DNA of 64,000 bases from Patiria pectinifera. Taxonomy: Eukaryota; Echinodermata; Asteroidea; Valvatida; Asterinidae. The translations under genes were made by a program, and so were the position numbers. The notes under the pieces were generated by a model. The model searched no databases and was not told the DNA's origin. It worked only from the letters and a program-made list of their open reading frames with translations. Positions 22,946 to 33,587 of the stretch are shown piece by piece. Where the stretch lies: assembly GCA_029964075.1 (NCBI GenBank), contig CM057146.1, positions 10,001,501 to 10,065,500 of the forward strand, in the 5' to 3' direction. Every line of letters begins with the position of its first letter. Positions within the stretch are counted from its first letter, which is position 1.

Positions 22946-23280
22946 GGCAGTCTCCCAATTTTGTCAACGACTTTGTTCAAGGGGCGCTTGTCAGAATCGG
23001 TATCGTAATTTCTTCGAACGGTGGGAGACATCGGTCATTAAGGAGACATTTTCATGTCTCCCTAATGTCACAGCCCCCCTTTAGAGGTACACTTTTTTTT
23101 GTCGCAATTAGGTTATATTTGTTGCTCGTGGTCTAATTAGTAAACATACCGAAATTCATGGAAAAAGGACAACGGAATATTGGGTTAGGGCACATTTAAG
23201 TTTGAAAAAAAATTGTGCACAAGTCTATGGGGATGTCTCCCAAATGTCCAATCCAGGTTAGTTATAATTATTATTATTAT

Positions 23281-23428
23281 TAACTTGTGACTAACTTGTG
23301 ATTTTCTTATGATGATTTGTAAATGGCTTGAGATTGACGTGCAAGTGTCTTTGAGATTTGCATATGATTGGCTTGAGATTGACTTGTGTTGGACTAGTGA
23401 TTTTCTTGTGAATTGACTTGTGATTGAC
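23281..23428. repeat. Degenerate short-period repeat, GACTTGTGATT
   Basis: Variants of GACTTGTGATT and GGCTTGAGATTGAC recur at roughly 10-20 bp spacing. An ATT microsatellite adjoins at 23262-23282. Confidence 0.7.
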
Positions 23429-23448
23429 GCCATCAGAACCAACTGTCA

Positions 23449-23637
<189 letters not shown>

Positions 23638-23700
23638 CTAGATAGATGGAACAATTAAACAATCAGAAACAAACATGTATGCCACAACAATCCAGAAGTA

Positions 23701-24190
23701 GAGGGTGAGTAAAAAAAACGAAACCCAAATGTCGGGACCATTGATTTAGTGAAGTTCTGCATGTAGCACTCTTAAAATACAGGATATGAAAGCCCAATTC
23801 ATAAGCTTTCTTTAAGTACAAGAATCATTCAAATCACTTACTTTTCACGCTACAAAATTCCACCGTTTTAAAGTTCTGTCCACGGATCACAAAAAAAGGT
23901 GTGCATTCTTTCAGCAAAACAAACCCAATTAAACACACATCCTTATGTGATTTGTTTTCGTTTTGCGGAAAGAACACGTACATTTTTGTGATCCGTGGAC
24001 AGAACTTTAAAACTGTGGTTGTTTTTAAAATTCTGTAACTTGAAAGTTACATGAGTGATTTGAATGATTCCTGTACTAAAAGAACGATTATGAATAGGGC
24101 TTTCATATCCTAGACTTTGAAAGTGCTACATGCAGAACTTCATTAAAACAATGGTCCCCGACATTTGGCTTTCGGTTTTTTGCACTCACC
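23701..24190. mobile_element. 490-bp foldback element, copy 2
   Basis: It begins AGGGTGAGTAAAAA and ends TTTTGCACTCACC, with the same mirrored arms as the 19001 element (AAGTTCTGTCCACGGATCAC and its complement). Equal length and full collinearity show an intact family member. Confidence 0.9.
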
Positions 24191-24236
24191 AAGTATAATT
24201 TCATGAGCACCGTACACTCAGTGTTGTCTGAAGGCT

Positions 24237-24304
24237 TGCAAGGAAAAAATTTCAATTCACAAGTGGGACTTGAACCCAGGACCTCCTGCTTACTAGTGCA
24301 GACT
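24237..24304 (-). repeat. tRNA-like SINE head
   Basis: The minus strand has GTCTGCACTAGTAAGCAGG and CTGGGTTCAAGTCCCA, matching the plus-strand copy at 17427-17485. A hAT-like MITE is inserted directly upstream of it (24313-24569). Confidence 0.7.
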
Positions 24305-24312
24305 TCAGGCAT

Positions 24313-24569
24313 CAAGGGCGGATCCAGGGGGGGGGCCAAAGGGGGCCATGCCCCCCCCCCAAAAAAAACGAAACCAATTTTTTTATTTTTTCATGTGACA
24401 TCGCAATAAAGGCAGGCAATGAGTACACCACCATCTTTTACTCAAAAAAACATTGGTTAAAGTGGTCAGAAATTGCCTCAGATCGCACCAGAGCATCTAG
24501 AATCCAAAATTTTTTGGGGGACCAAATTTTTTTTGGCCCCCCCAAATTTGTGCTCTGGATCCGCCCTTG
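24313..24569. mobile_element. hAT-like MITE with perfect 8-bp target duplication
   Basis: The ends CAAGGGCGGATCCAG and CTGGATCCGCCCTTG are perfect 15-bp inverted repeats. TCAGGCAT is directly repeated at 24305-24312 and 24570-24577. It is 257 bp with G- and C-runs just inside the ends. No transposase. This is the clearest recent insertion in the window. Confidence 0.93.
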
Positions 24570-24928
24570 TCAGGCATGCAACTGGGTATTGAGACACAAC
24601 GAGGAAACTCCAAACCACACAAGACTTTGCACAGTACTATTCAATTTGTAATGGCATTCATGAGAAGTTAAAAAAAAAACCGAGGAAATCAGCGGAACAG
24701 AGGAAAAGTTACATGCCTGAGACTTCTTACCATTGAACCACAGAGGTTGGTTGGCTGGTCGACTCCAGTCCAACTGGAGTCACAATTTTTTGTGACTCGA
24801 CTCGAGTCAAGTCGCTAAGGGTAAATGACGCGACTCGACTCCAGTCCCTCATCAGAAGACTTGATTCAAGCAAAGGCTAATAAGGCTAATAAGACTCAAG
24901 TCCCAAAAATAAAAGTGAAACTTTGCGA

Positions 24929-25372
24929 AAACAAGTCAGGTGTGTTTACAAACACAAATGCCCCGCAACTGTGACTGTTCCCATGACATAACCAAAAGGT
25001 CAAGGGTCAAGGTCACAGTGGCTTAAACAAAAGAAATTTTGTCAGCGCGATAACTTGAGAAATACTTTACATGTGAACTTCAAATTTGGTTTGTGGATCG
25101 TTCTTGGTAATCCAAATAGGCCTATCGCATTGGGGGTCGAAAGGTCAAGGGTCAAGGTCACAGTGGCTAAAACAATAGAAATCTTGTATTTATTCTGAGA
25201 TCATAGGGATTAGGGATTAATTCATATAAAACCTACAGAAGACACTAATGCTGTCAATGAACGTTCCATGTGACCAAGGTACATGTAAGTTGATGTTAAA
25301 AGAGTGGTGTTATGTCATGGGAACAGTCACGGTTGCGGGGCATTTGCGTTTGTAAACACACCTGACTTGTTT
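24929..25372. mobile_element. Element with 64-bp terminal inverted repeats
   Basis: The arms 24929-24992 and 25309-25372 match with about two differences (AAACAAGTCAGGTGTGTTTA to TTCCCATGACATAAC). Inside, AAAGGTCAAGGGTCAAGGTC ACAGTGGCT occurs twice, 144 bp apart. It is 444 bp with no ORF. Confidence 0.9.
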
Positions 25373-25375
25373 GCT

Positions 25376-25640
25376 ATGCTTCCGAGGATTGGCTTTGTGT
25401 TTTCCTTTGTTCCCTGATCTAAACCTTTCCCATAGACTTGGTGCACAAACCTGCGTTCGAGGACAATAGGCACCGTCATTCGAGGATGAAAGGCCCCTTT
25501 GTGCTCCTTTTGTTGTCTGTCCTCGAGCGTAATACAATACAGGAACACAGGAACACACACCCACCCACCCACCCACCCACGCACGGAAGGACAAGGCGGA
25601 AACAGAATGCCCCTTCGGCTTCGCCGCGGGGCATAAAAAT
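25376..25640. repeat. Single-copy relative of the 5.2-kb minisatellite unit, with a CACC microsatellite
   Basis: TTCCGAGGATTGGCTTTGTG TTTTCC and CCCATAGACTTGGTGCAC match the minisatellite core and its right flank at 5770-5900. An (ACCC)n tract lies at 25557-25580. Confidence 0.7.
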
Positions 25641-26424
25641 ATTTGCAATGACTTACGGATCAAAATTAATGTTCACGTCACTTTGCGAACACAGTACGGT
25701 ACAGCGGCCACTTGTCATGTACAAACATACAATGTGGCACAGACTCCCCCCTCATGGTTCTGGAACGCAAAAAAATACTATCCAGAGACCGGATTTTAAC
25801 ACATTTTGCAATTCGTTGTTTCATCAGTGGCTTTAAGGCGATTTCTTATAAAGCTCTTGGATTCGAACACCGGCTAAATTGATGCCCTCCTTTTTTTTTT
25901 GTACAATGCAATTTGACCCGATGCCAGAGCAGCTAGCGTACATGTATATAAGATCAAAGTTTCACTTCTTGTTAACTGTTAGTGATACAAATGACTTGAT
26001 CTCTTGTCTTTTTTTTCTTGTCTTTATTTGTTACAGTGTTTAAATATTTGTGACTCGAATTGACTCTAGCTAAGTATTTGACTCGACTTGACTCGACTTT
26101 CTTGACCTAATGACTCGACTCGACTCAACTCGAGTCAATTCTTAAAAACTGACTCAACTCGACTTGAGTTACATCTTCAAAATAACTCGACTCAACTCCA
26201 AGTCACAAAAATCAGTGACTTGTTACAACTCTGTTTATTCGGGACAGCCCTAGGTGCTAATAGGTTAATTGATCAGTAGAGAGGAAAATCTCTAGATCAC
26301 TGGTCTTGTTCACTGGACCAGTCAGTGTTTGGTACCATGGCATTCACATAAAAAAGTGAGACTTGCAAGCTCAATTTCTCTGCTGAATGTTCTGTGAAAT
26401 TGGCCAGAGAGAGAGAGGACTCAC

Positions 26425-26628
26425 AAAGAACGGAGCGCTGGTCCAGACAAAAGTCATGAAGGCACCGAGTACAGCCGCCTTGAGCATGATCCTGAGCTCC
26501 TGCTTACGGATGTCCATGACTTTGTCTTGGAAGGAGGTCTCCCAGGCGTACAGCTTCAGGACTTTGATGCCGTTCAGAACCTCGTTCATCAGCTTGATGC
26601 GCGCGTCTTTGGCCGCCATCTGCTGGGC
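26425..26628 (-). CDS. Exon 9 of window: TMD1 second coupling loop
   Basis: The exon has 68 codons, phase 0 to 0. It encodes KDARIKLMNEVLNGIKVLKL followed by YAWE, the hallmark intracellular loop of subfamily C transporters. A further helix segment (VLGAFMTFVWTSAPFF) follows. The acceptor CCCAG|GCC is chosen because it restores the exact spacing seen in MRP1 (Q-VAHMKSKD versus Q-AQQMAAKD). The donor is TTT|GTGAGT. Confidence 0.97.
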
Positions 26629-26800
26629 CTGGGTTGCCACAAGTGGCGGGAAAAAAAGTAGAGCAATTCACAAAAACCAAATTCAAAATAGGATGACATT
26701 TGATTCCTCAACAAGAGGGCTTGGCATTTCTGACTGACTCTGATCAATGGCAACTATGGACTCTGCGTGGGAACAGTAGAGGGCGCTCTGTGACCATTAT

Positions 26801-27245
26801 TGGGTGCGTTCATTTAGCTCATCCGGGTCGACACAGGTCAGCCCCGTGCCGTTCCTTAGCTCTGACCTCATTCTTGGGGCTCACCCGGGTCATTTATCAC
26901 AGACCCTGCTTGTGGAGCGGAGTCAGTGGTGGAAATAAGTCACACTCATGCATTGTTCATTCCAAGAAACGGAAAAAAATGGCGGCCGGACAGCAGAAAT
27001 GTCAAGTGGACTTAAAAATTAACATTATTTGAAGTCTAAAGGTATTCATTTATTGGGTTCTAATTGCGACCTTTGAAGCTATAATTCCAGCCCAACTTTT
27101 TTGAGTTTTGCAACTGACTGAAAAGCAGTAAATCTCCAACTAAAACCCAATCCCAAACGGGCATTTTTGTCAGTGGCTACGGCCACGGCTAAGGGCGTCA
27201 GGTGAGGATCATGATGGCCCGCGGTTGAGCGTTCGTTTAGCCCGG
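26801..27245. mobile_element. Non-autonomous element, copy 2 of 2 (inverted relative to 3184-3607)
   Basis: It begins GGGTGCGTTCATTTAGCTC. On the other strand it ends GGGCTAAACGAACGCTCAA. The shared interior CAGACCCTGCTTGTGGAGC and GGTGAGGATCATGATGGCC match the first copy on the opposite strand. Confidence 0.72.
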
Positions 27246-27846
27246 CTGTGGTGGCTAACAGTTGATCTGGGTGAGTTGCTCAAATGTGAGCTCCAGTAGG
27301 GGAGACACAACGAGTGCACAGACTGCCACAAATTATGCTCGACTAATTTCATTCCGAATGTGCATAAAGTTGCGCCATCTTTGCTTAAATGTCAGACGCT
27401 TTGGCAGTGCGATTACATGTCCCTCCCAGGGGTCTCCCCCAACTCTCTCTTCGTGACCATTGAGGGGGTACTAGTGCAAGGAGTCTATACAAATACAGCA
27501 CGGGTAGAGACGAAGGAGTGTAAAATTTATACTGGTCTTGAAGTATTGGCTGATTGTGAGTACTTCCCAATCCAAAGCATGTTGTATTTGTATATTGTAT
27601 CTCGTAGATATTTAGCTTCAAAAATCCAAGAAAATTTTAAAATGTTACTCTCTGGGACAGACTCCTAGGGAATGAAATAATTACACCACTAACAGACTTA
27701 CCTAGGTTAACAAACTTAGTAATGGGTTAGGAAAGAAACCACAAAGTAGATTTACATGGGGCTGGATTCCCTTAAAAGTACAAAGAATAGTTGCCATGGT
27801 TTCCGATGCAAATAAGAATTTTGGAGGATTCAGGAAGGCAATGTAC

Positions 27847-28101
27847 CTGGAATTTGCGGATTTTGACCGCAATGACCCCGTTGATCGGTATGAGCAGGAT
27901 GGTGACAGCAAAGCCGGCCATGACCACGGGTCCCAGGACCTGCCAGAGCAGATAGAGGGCCAGGACCACCTGCAGCGGGGAGGCCCAGAGGGTGTTGATG
28001 TAGGTGCACAGGTCCATGCAGCGCTGGGCGTCTACGGACATCAGGTTGATGATCTCGCCGGTGGTCGCCAAGCGCCGGGCCGAGTTGGACAGGAGTAAGG
28101 A
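27847..28101 (-). CDS. Exon 8 of window: TMD1 coupling loop and helices 8-9
   Basis: The exon has 85 codons, phase 0 to 0. It contains the strongly conserved STVGEIVNLMSVDAQRF-type motif as ATTGEIINLMSVDAQRCMDL, then SPLQVVLALYLLWQVLG and a second helix ending IPINGVIAVKIRKFQ. These form the first intracellular loop and the TM8/TM9 pair. The acceptor is CCAAACAG and the donor TTCCAG|GTACAT. Confidence 0.97.
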
Positions 28102-28158
28102 CTGTTTGGGATACCACACACAAAAATACCAGACTGATATGAACCCTTACCACCCTGA

Positions 28159-28375
28159 CTCCATCAAAATCTATACCCATTTTGGAGTATTTTGGCGGAT
28201 TCAGGATACTTCCATATTGCATACAGGGGGATTTTGATGGATTCAGGATTGTAAGCCTAGCTGTACTGCAGGATTTTGATGGATTCAGGATACCTCCATA
28301 CTGAGCAGTCACCAACACCAACATATTTTGCATGACACAAGAGCTGGATTCTGGCGGATTCAGGATACTTTCTAG
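28159..28375. repeat. Irregular repeat of GGATTTTGATGGATTCAGGA
   Basis: Four or five variants of TTTTGGYGGATTCAGGATAC occur within 220 bp next to exon 8, with single relatives at 27818 and near 63071-63150. It is a dispersed, locally tandem motif. Confidence 0.75.
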
Positions 28376-28650
28376 TAAAGTGCGATAACAAGGATTGGAG
28401 TCTATGAGGTCATTGAGTAAGCTTGGGTAGCTCGAGTTAGATTTGAATCAGAATTTAAAAGAATTCATTCTAAGTTTAGGATCATGACTCCTCTGTTTCG
28501 AGGAATCAAATTCTTGTGTGTGCGTTAACCATAGATGTAAATCTTAGGTTACTGGCAAAAGTTTACATATTGCTGTTATCAAAACAAAATGTTCAATACA
28601 TTTTTTCATCATGTAATATTCATAAACAAAAACGTGGCCTATTTTATCAC

Positions 28651-28828
28651 CTTGCGATAGACGGCGCCTATGATGGCCGTGCGTAGCTGCATCCCAATGG
28701 TGGTGGTGATGTGAAAGTGCTGATGCTGCAGTATGGACTGCAGGAACGCCGCCGCGAAGATCAGAAATGCGTAGAAGTAGCCCTGCCAGCGCTGGATGCT
28801 CTTGTCTTCTGTGTAACGAATCAGTTGC
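28651..28828 (-). CDS. Exon 7 of window: TMD1, helix 7
   Basis: The exon is 178 nt (1 + 59 codons). It encodes a RWQGYFYAFLIFAAAFLQSI helix, then HQHFHITTTIGMQLRTAIIG and the AVYRK end. This is the conserved TM7 and cytosolic-loop start of ABCC1-type proteins (WQGYFYTVLLFVTACLQ, then MRIKTAVIGAVYRK in MRP1). The acceptor is CTATTCCAG and the donor CGCAAG|GTGATA. Confidence 0.96.
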
Positions 28829-29119
28829 CTGGAATAGGGATGAGCGAAGTAAATAATAATATTAAAGAGGTCGTGGAATGCTCGAAGACATTTCCGTCAT
28901 TTTTCGGGTATATGTAGCCTAAGGCGTGATGAAATAAAAACGACTATTGTGTCTGTCATGAAATGAGTACAAAAGGTACTTTTGAGAGCTGTTTTTCGGG
29001 TCCTGTTTCGACCCGAACGTGCAATTTGTGTAAAAGTCGTCATTGGGGGCAGCAAACAAAACAAAGTAAACAGGACTCGTTTATACTACGCTGCATCTGG
29101 AGTCCTGTTTATTACGTCA

Positions 29120-29603
29120 CGATTTACTAAATACCCTACTAGGATTTTGGTAAATGACAGTCTAAAGCATAATGTAAAATTATGGCACCTGGTGTCAAGT
29201 CATTTTCAAGAAAATGGTATTTTTGTATACATTTCCAACGGTGGTCGGCCGACCACCGTTGGAAAAACTTAACCATTTTTCAACTACTGCTCCAAATTTA
29301 CCATTTTTTTCCGTCCAAATTTTGTTTGCTATTGGTTACATGTTCATGAATGGGTGCAGGCCAGCTAGGCTGGTTCCCTTACCTTACAATTCTCCGACAT
29401 CTATAAATTGATCCATTTTATCTTTAGTGGAGTCAGGGAACCAGACTACTTAAACAATTTTTGTTTTTCTAAGATTTTCAAGCATTTTCAAACACATAAC
29501 TTCAAACATGTCACTTAAACAATATTTGATCTATTATACTCACCCCTCGAATAGTTCATTTCTGAAAATTACAGCAAAAGCCAATGATGTACATTCCCTT
29601 TAA
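29120..29603. mobile_element. TTAAAGGGAA MITE with perfect 32-bp palindrome, truncated copy 3 (reverse)
   Basis: Reverse orientation relative to 11135, ending GTACATTCCCTTTAA at 29603. About 45 bp of its other end is missing. The palindrome at 29233-29264 is perfect (two 16-bp arms from TTCCAACGGTGGTCGG). Confidence 0.85.
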
Positions 29604-29745
29604 CTGGTGCACTTTGCGTACAACTTTTGATCGGCGCACCACGCTGTTGCAGCTGGCAAATGTAAAACTGCAGGTCTGGGTATGTGTTTAACTTGGATAA
29701 GTGTAAGCTATAATAGCGACAAATAACACAACAATTGCAACTCAC

Positions 29746-29991
29746 TTGAGCAGTTCTGGACTGGCAAACACCAGAACGTCCGTCACCAGCTTCAAGAGGG
29801 ACCCGATCAGAAAAACGCCCCCAAAGGTCCGGAGGATTGCCTTGAGTAGGGAGGCGTTTGGACGGACTTCCGATGTCTGAAGAGTCACTGAGGGCTCGTC
29901 GGCCCAATCACCAGGGGTGTACCTGACTGAATCTGTGTGGACGCGTAGCGTTCTCTGCTTCCTTTTGTGGCCGGATGTATGCTTTGGATTT
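29746..29991 (-). CDS. Exon 6 of window: L0 end and first helix of TMD1
   Basis: The exon is 246 nt (1 + 81 codons + 2). A poorly conserved polar stretch is followed by VRPNASLLKAILRTFGGVFL and the first core helix, LIGSLLKLVTDVLVFASPEL. The Lys and Asp of human MRP1 TM6 (FFFKAIHD; Lys332, Asp336) are both present (LLKLVTD), while the intervening His is Thr. The acceptor is CCCTACAG and the donor CTCAA|GTGAGT. Confidence 0.94.
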
Positions 29992-30703
29992 CTGTAGGGG
30001 TTGCAAAACAAACAAAAAAGACAAGAAAGCAGTTCACAACCAATCAATTCACTTTTGTTAACCTGGGAGGGAAAATGGAACCCTTTCCAAAAAAGCTACT
30101 TGATTGTTTTTTTCGTTGTTGTAATTTCAAACACGTACACTCTATTGCCATCATGGGGGCCAAGTTCTGTTCTCAGAGCTTTTCATTGTTGTTACCTGTG
30201 TCAAGAGGATATTTTAGGATTTTTCCATCATGTGGAAACTTTCACCTTGTGTGACCAGCTTTGTGTGCGTGGCTCTGACCCGGTGACCCTGTATGCCTTA
30301 TCACCCACCTATTAATCTAACCACACAGGTCAATGGACTAGACCATTTTATACAATCAGGGAGTGGCAAGGTAGACCAACACAGGCATATACATGTAAAC
30401 TACAAAATGTTTGAGTTTAAGGATTTGTTTTAGAAACCGCATTTGTGCATTTGGTGCTGTGTGTAATGGCGGGATATTGTTTAGCCTTGGCGGAGGTGTG
30501 CGCTCTCTGAGTGCTCCCTGGTTCTGACTATTATCTTTATCGTGGCGGAAACCTGTTTACCGTTTCTATCATGCCCCATTTTGCTTTCTTATTAATACAA
30601 TGTGAAGGACAAGTTTTGATTCATCTACGGCTGTTTTGAATAGAGCAGACTACTGCCGAGGGCAAACCCTGCCACATGCATATAACTGAATCCAGTGACT
30701 TGC
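29992..30703. other. Intron 5, nothing recognised
   Basis: I see no gene, inverted ends or tandem repeats in this 712-bp intron. Its donor side uses the GC dinucleotide at 30702-30703. Confidence 0.5.
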
Positions 30704-30820
30704 CTTTCTTTGTCCCACTCTGCCAGGAATTTGGGCACCACTGTCCTGGCCTTGTCCCTGTCTAAGAGACTCCACAGATCCGTGGTGGTCAGGGCACGCT
30801 TGTAACCCTGTATAACCATG
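30704..30820 (-). CDS. Exon 5 of window: L0 linker
   Basis: The exon is 117 nt (1 + 38 codons + 2). It encodes SMVIQGYKRALTTTDLWSLL and continues to a charged FLAEWDKE tail. This matches the L0 region of ABCC proteins (GYRQPLEGSDLWSL in MRP1), which is needed for folding and transport. The acceptor is TTCCAG|CATGG. The donor is AAAG|GCAAGT, a GC donor. The split arginine codon AG|A formed with exon 6 holds only with this GC donor. The alternative CAA|GTCACT breaks the frame. Confidence 0.92.
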
Positions 30821-31221
30821 CTGGAATTTGTAGGGGAAAACAACAAAACAAACAATTGTGACCTTCTATATGGAAGTTTTTGAGATCTAATGAAGTTTAT
30901 CTGAGCATTATACTTAAGGCTGTTATTCCATGAAAATAAAATGTAGTCAGTTGGTAAACCTGAAACTTCAGGAGACTGAAATCGTAAAATAAAAAATTCA
31001 TGTCCTAAAGAGTTGTTATATAACCCTGTTATTCTGAATCAGTTAACACAATATAATCCCAGGTTTTGCATTGTCTATATATTCAAATATGCAAGCCTCT
31101 GTCACCATGTAACCACCTATACAGAGACCGATACAGTGCTTACCGCAATTGTAAAACACTCAATGACATCCATCAATCACATGCAATTTTTAGCCAGCGT
31201 GCTACCATACGTATACAACTG

Positions 31222-31480
31222 TTTAGGGCTGTGCATCGGAACCGGGTACCCGAGTACCCGACCGTTAATGTCAGGAACCAGTTCCAGATTACGGAACTGG
31301 GTACCCGCAACCAACTTAACAAATTACTTAGTAACTTCTCAGACAATGAAAAAGAAAGGTTTCGAATGCCATTTGCGGAGAATCTCAAAAATGAAACCAG
31401 GCTACATGGAAAAACAAAACATATTTCACATTTATGACGCTTGTGAAAGTTGCAATTTACACCGTAAAGATGTAAAGCTC
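31222..31480 (+). repeat. Dispersed repeat with GGTACCCGAGTACCC core
   Basis: It matches the minus strand of 8274-8525. An open plus-strand frame through it has no recognisable domain and is not called as a gene. Confidence 0.68.
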
Positions 31481-31959
31481 AATACACACTTGCATCTTGC
31501 TGTATTGACGCACCGATGTGGCAGTATTAACGTGCCGACCTTTATGAACGATCTAAACAGCAAGTTCTGAGATTTGAATTTCGAGTTAGCTTTCTTTCCA
31601 CGACTGTTGACCAGCGAGGAAGGCAGCTTCAAATGGCACGTGTAAAACTTGATCGGCAAGTTTCCAATATTTGAATATTCGGTCAAGTGCAGTTTCGAAT
31701 CATCAAATACTAAATTATTCGAAAATGGAACACAGCCCTAGATTCCACGGCATTTCTGCTGGGAAACTTCCTGTATCTTTAACATCCTCCACTGTACAGC
31801 AAACCAATGGCAGATTCTCTACATGTATAGGGTGCATCAAGCCCTGGAAAGTTGCTTTTGCAAAATTACTGCAAAATCCTCACAAACATGCTGGTTGATT
31901 TTAAAAGGATATTGGCGGGTAAGGATTGAGGACTTTGAAACAATCTTCCACAAGTTTCA

Positions 31960-32136
<177 letters not shown>

Positions 32137-32269
32137 TTATCACAACGGCCGTTCACACTATCCTTGATTTCAGAGACCCCCCTTTCGCACTAGAGTCCAA
32201 CATGGCTTCTACATTGGGTCTGGTGCTCTACATAAAACCGTGCTATGCCCAGTGCAGTTGGCAGTGAAT

Positions 32270-32500
32270 TATCAGACCTTTCAAAACATTTTAAATTTGC
32301 CTGACTAAAAGGGTTTTGAAAGGTGAAATAGTGCTGGAACTTTGAAACTTTTCGAAAGGTTTCGGAAGGTGAAGCAACTCTGTGGGCAAATTCCGTAAGT
32401 TGCCTGTCAATACCTTTCGAAAGGAATTGAAAGGTGTGGTAGTGCAGGAACAATAAATTCTGGAGGGTTTTAAAAGGTCCTGCATTTTTTGTCCTCCAAT
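32270..32500. repeat. Cluster of TTTCGAAAGG-type palindromic words
   Basis: CTTTTCGAAAGG, CCTTTCGAAAGG and TTTTGAAAGGTG recur at irregular spacing with inverted partners such as GACCTTTCAAAAC and GTTTTAAAAGGTC near the edges. It is a probable decayed foldback element. Confidence 0.55.
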
Positions 32501-32553
32501 TTGCCAGAACCCAGATTTTGAGGTGTTTTGAATGGTCTAACTACAGGAGAGTT

Positions 32554-33161
32554 AAGCCCAAGTCACACATTCACGGTTTCGAGCTACGGATCTTCAAGGT
32601 TTGAAATTCGTGATAAACCATGGGAGTACCGTATTCATCCTTAGTACATCCGTGGTTATCCGTCATCTTCCTTGGGTATTCGTGGAGGGGCTACGGAAGT
32701 TTTAAACTGTTCATATCTTCCGTGGTGAACTGTCGTGAAAATTAATCCGTAGTGCAACCGTGGGACATCCGTAGGACAACCGTATTTATTCGTAGTGTTA
32801 TTCGTTGGCTATTCGTGCATATTCTTGGAGATTCGTAGCTCATTTGTGGTAGAAATCTCTACGAATTCGCTACGAATTTCCTACGGATATGCCCGGATGT
32901 GCTAGGGTTCTGCTAAAGTTGTACTACGAATATGCCGTAGGAGAACCGTGGTCATCCGTGGCCCAATCGCAGAAACCGTGGCGTTAACGTCATTATTCTT
33001 AGTAATACCGTTGATACTCTTCAACAATCCATCCATATTCTTGACAAACCGTGGTGTATTCATAGAGAAACCTTAGGACAGTCGTAGTGCATTCTTAGAA
33101 AGTTGATTTCTCCACGAAACTCGACGGTTCATCTTCAACCGTGAATGTGTGACTTGGGCTT
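32554..33161. mobile_element. 608-bp element with 25-bp TIRs and a quasi-periodic CCGTGGT interior
   Basis: AAGCCCAAGTCACACATTCA CGGTT mirrors AACCGTGAATGTGTGACTTG GGCTT. Between them, variants of ATCCGTGGT, ATTCGTAGT and their complements recur about every 10-12 bp throughout. No coding capacity. Confidence 0.88.
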
Positions 33162-33164
33162 CAG

Positions 33165-33362
33165 TAAAATCCAACCCTGATCAGGACCAGGGTTGAGAGG
33201 CTTTACCCGGGTAGCAAATCCAAACTCTACAGCCGACCCGTGTACGCACCAGGTAAGTGTGAACGGTACACCTTGCCGACAAGTGCTCGACGGGACCCAG
33301 TTCTGCTTACGATGGATTAATTTCAACACGGGTAGGTGAGACGATAGTGTGAAAAGGCCTTA
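33165..33362. mobile_element. Repeat with CCCGGGT and AGTGTGAAAAGGC words
   Basis: It contains CAACCCTGATCAGGACCAGG GTTG and ends AGTGTGAAAAGGCC. The reverse complement matches the start of a copy at 63947-64000 (GCCCTTTTCACACTA). Confidence 0.6.
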
Positions 33363-33587
33363 ATATTCAAACCTTCTTGCATTTTCAGAATACCTTTTAC
33401 AACTGAAAAAATATTGAATTAGGTGGAAAGAGAGAAGGAAAAAATGTTGCAACCTGACGCCACTTCAGCGGTTGTGTACAAAGTCTATGGAGAGTCAAGA
33501 AAATTTTCCAGAGTATTTCCGAACAAAAGTGGAAATGTTTCTCGGACCACGATTCATGTCTTATCATTTTTTCAATGACTGGCACTC

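Larger units (their letters stand above)
24750..26230. repeat. GACTCGA-rich repeat halves enclosing other elements
   Basis: Blocks dense in GACTCGACTCGAGTC occur at about 24764-24860 and again at 26050-26220 (ACTCGACTCAACTCGAGTC). The two halves appear to be one degenerate palindromic simple repeat, split by a nested element and unique-looking sequence. Confidence 0.65.

Noticed and set aside
24990-25170. Nuclear-receptor response elements (TCAAGGTCA)
   Set aside because: The motif lies inside a transposable element and is duplicated with it; nothing in the sequence alone shows regulatory use, so it is not listed as a regulatory site.
31013-31570. 185-codon plus-strand open frame
   Set aside because: It runs through a dispersed repeat shared with 8274-8525 and into unrelated intron sequence, with no recognisable domain.
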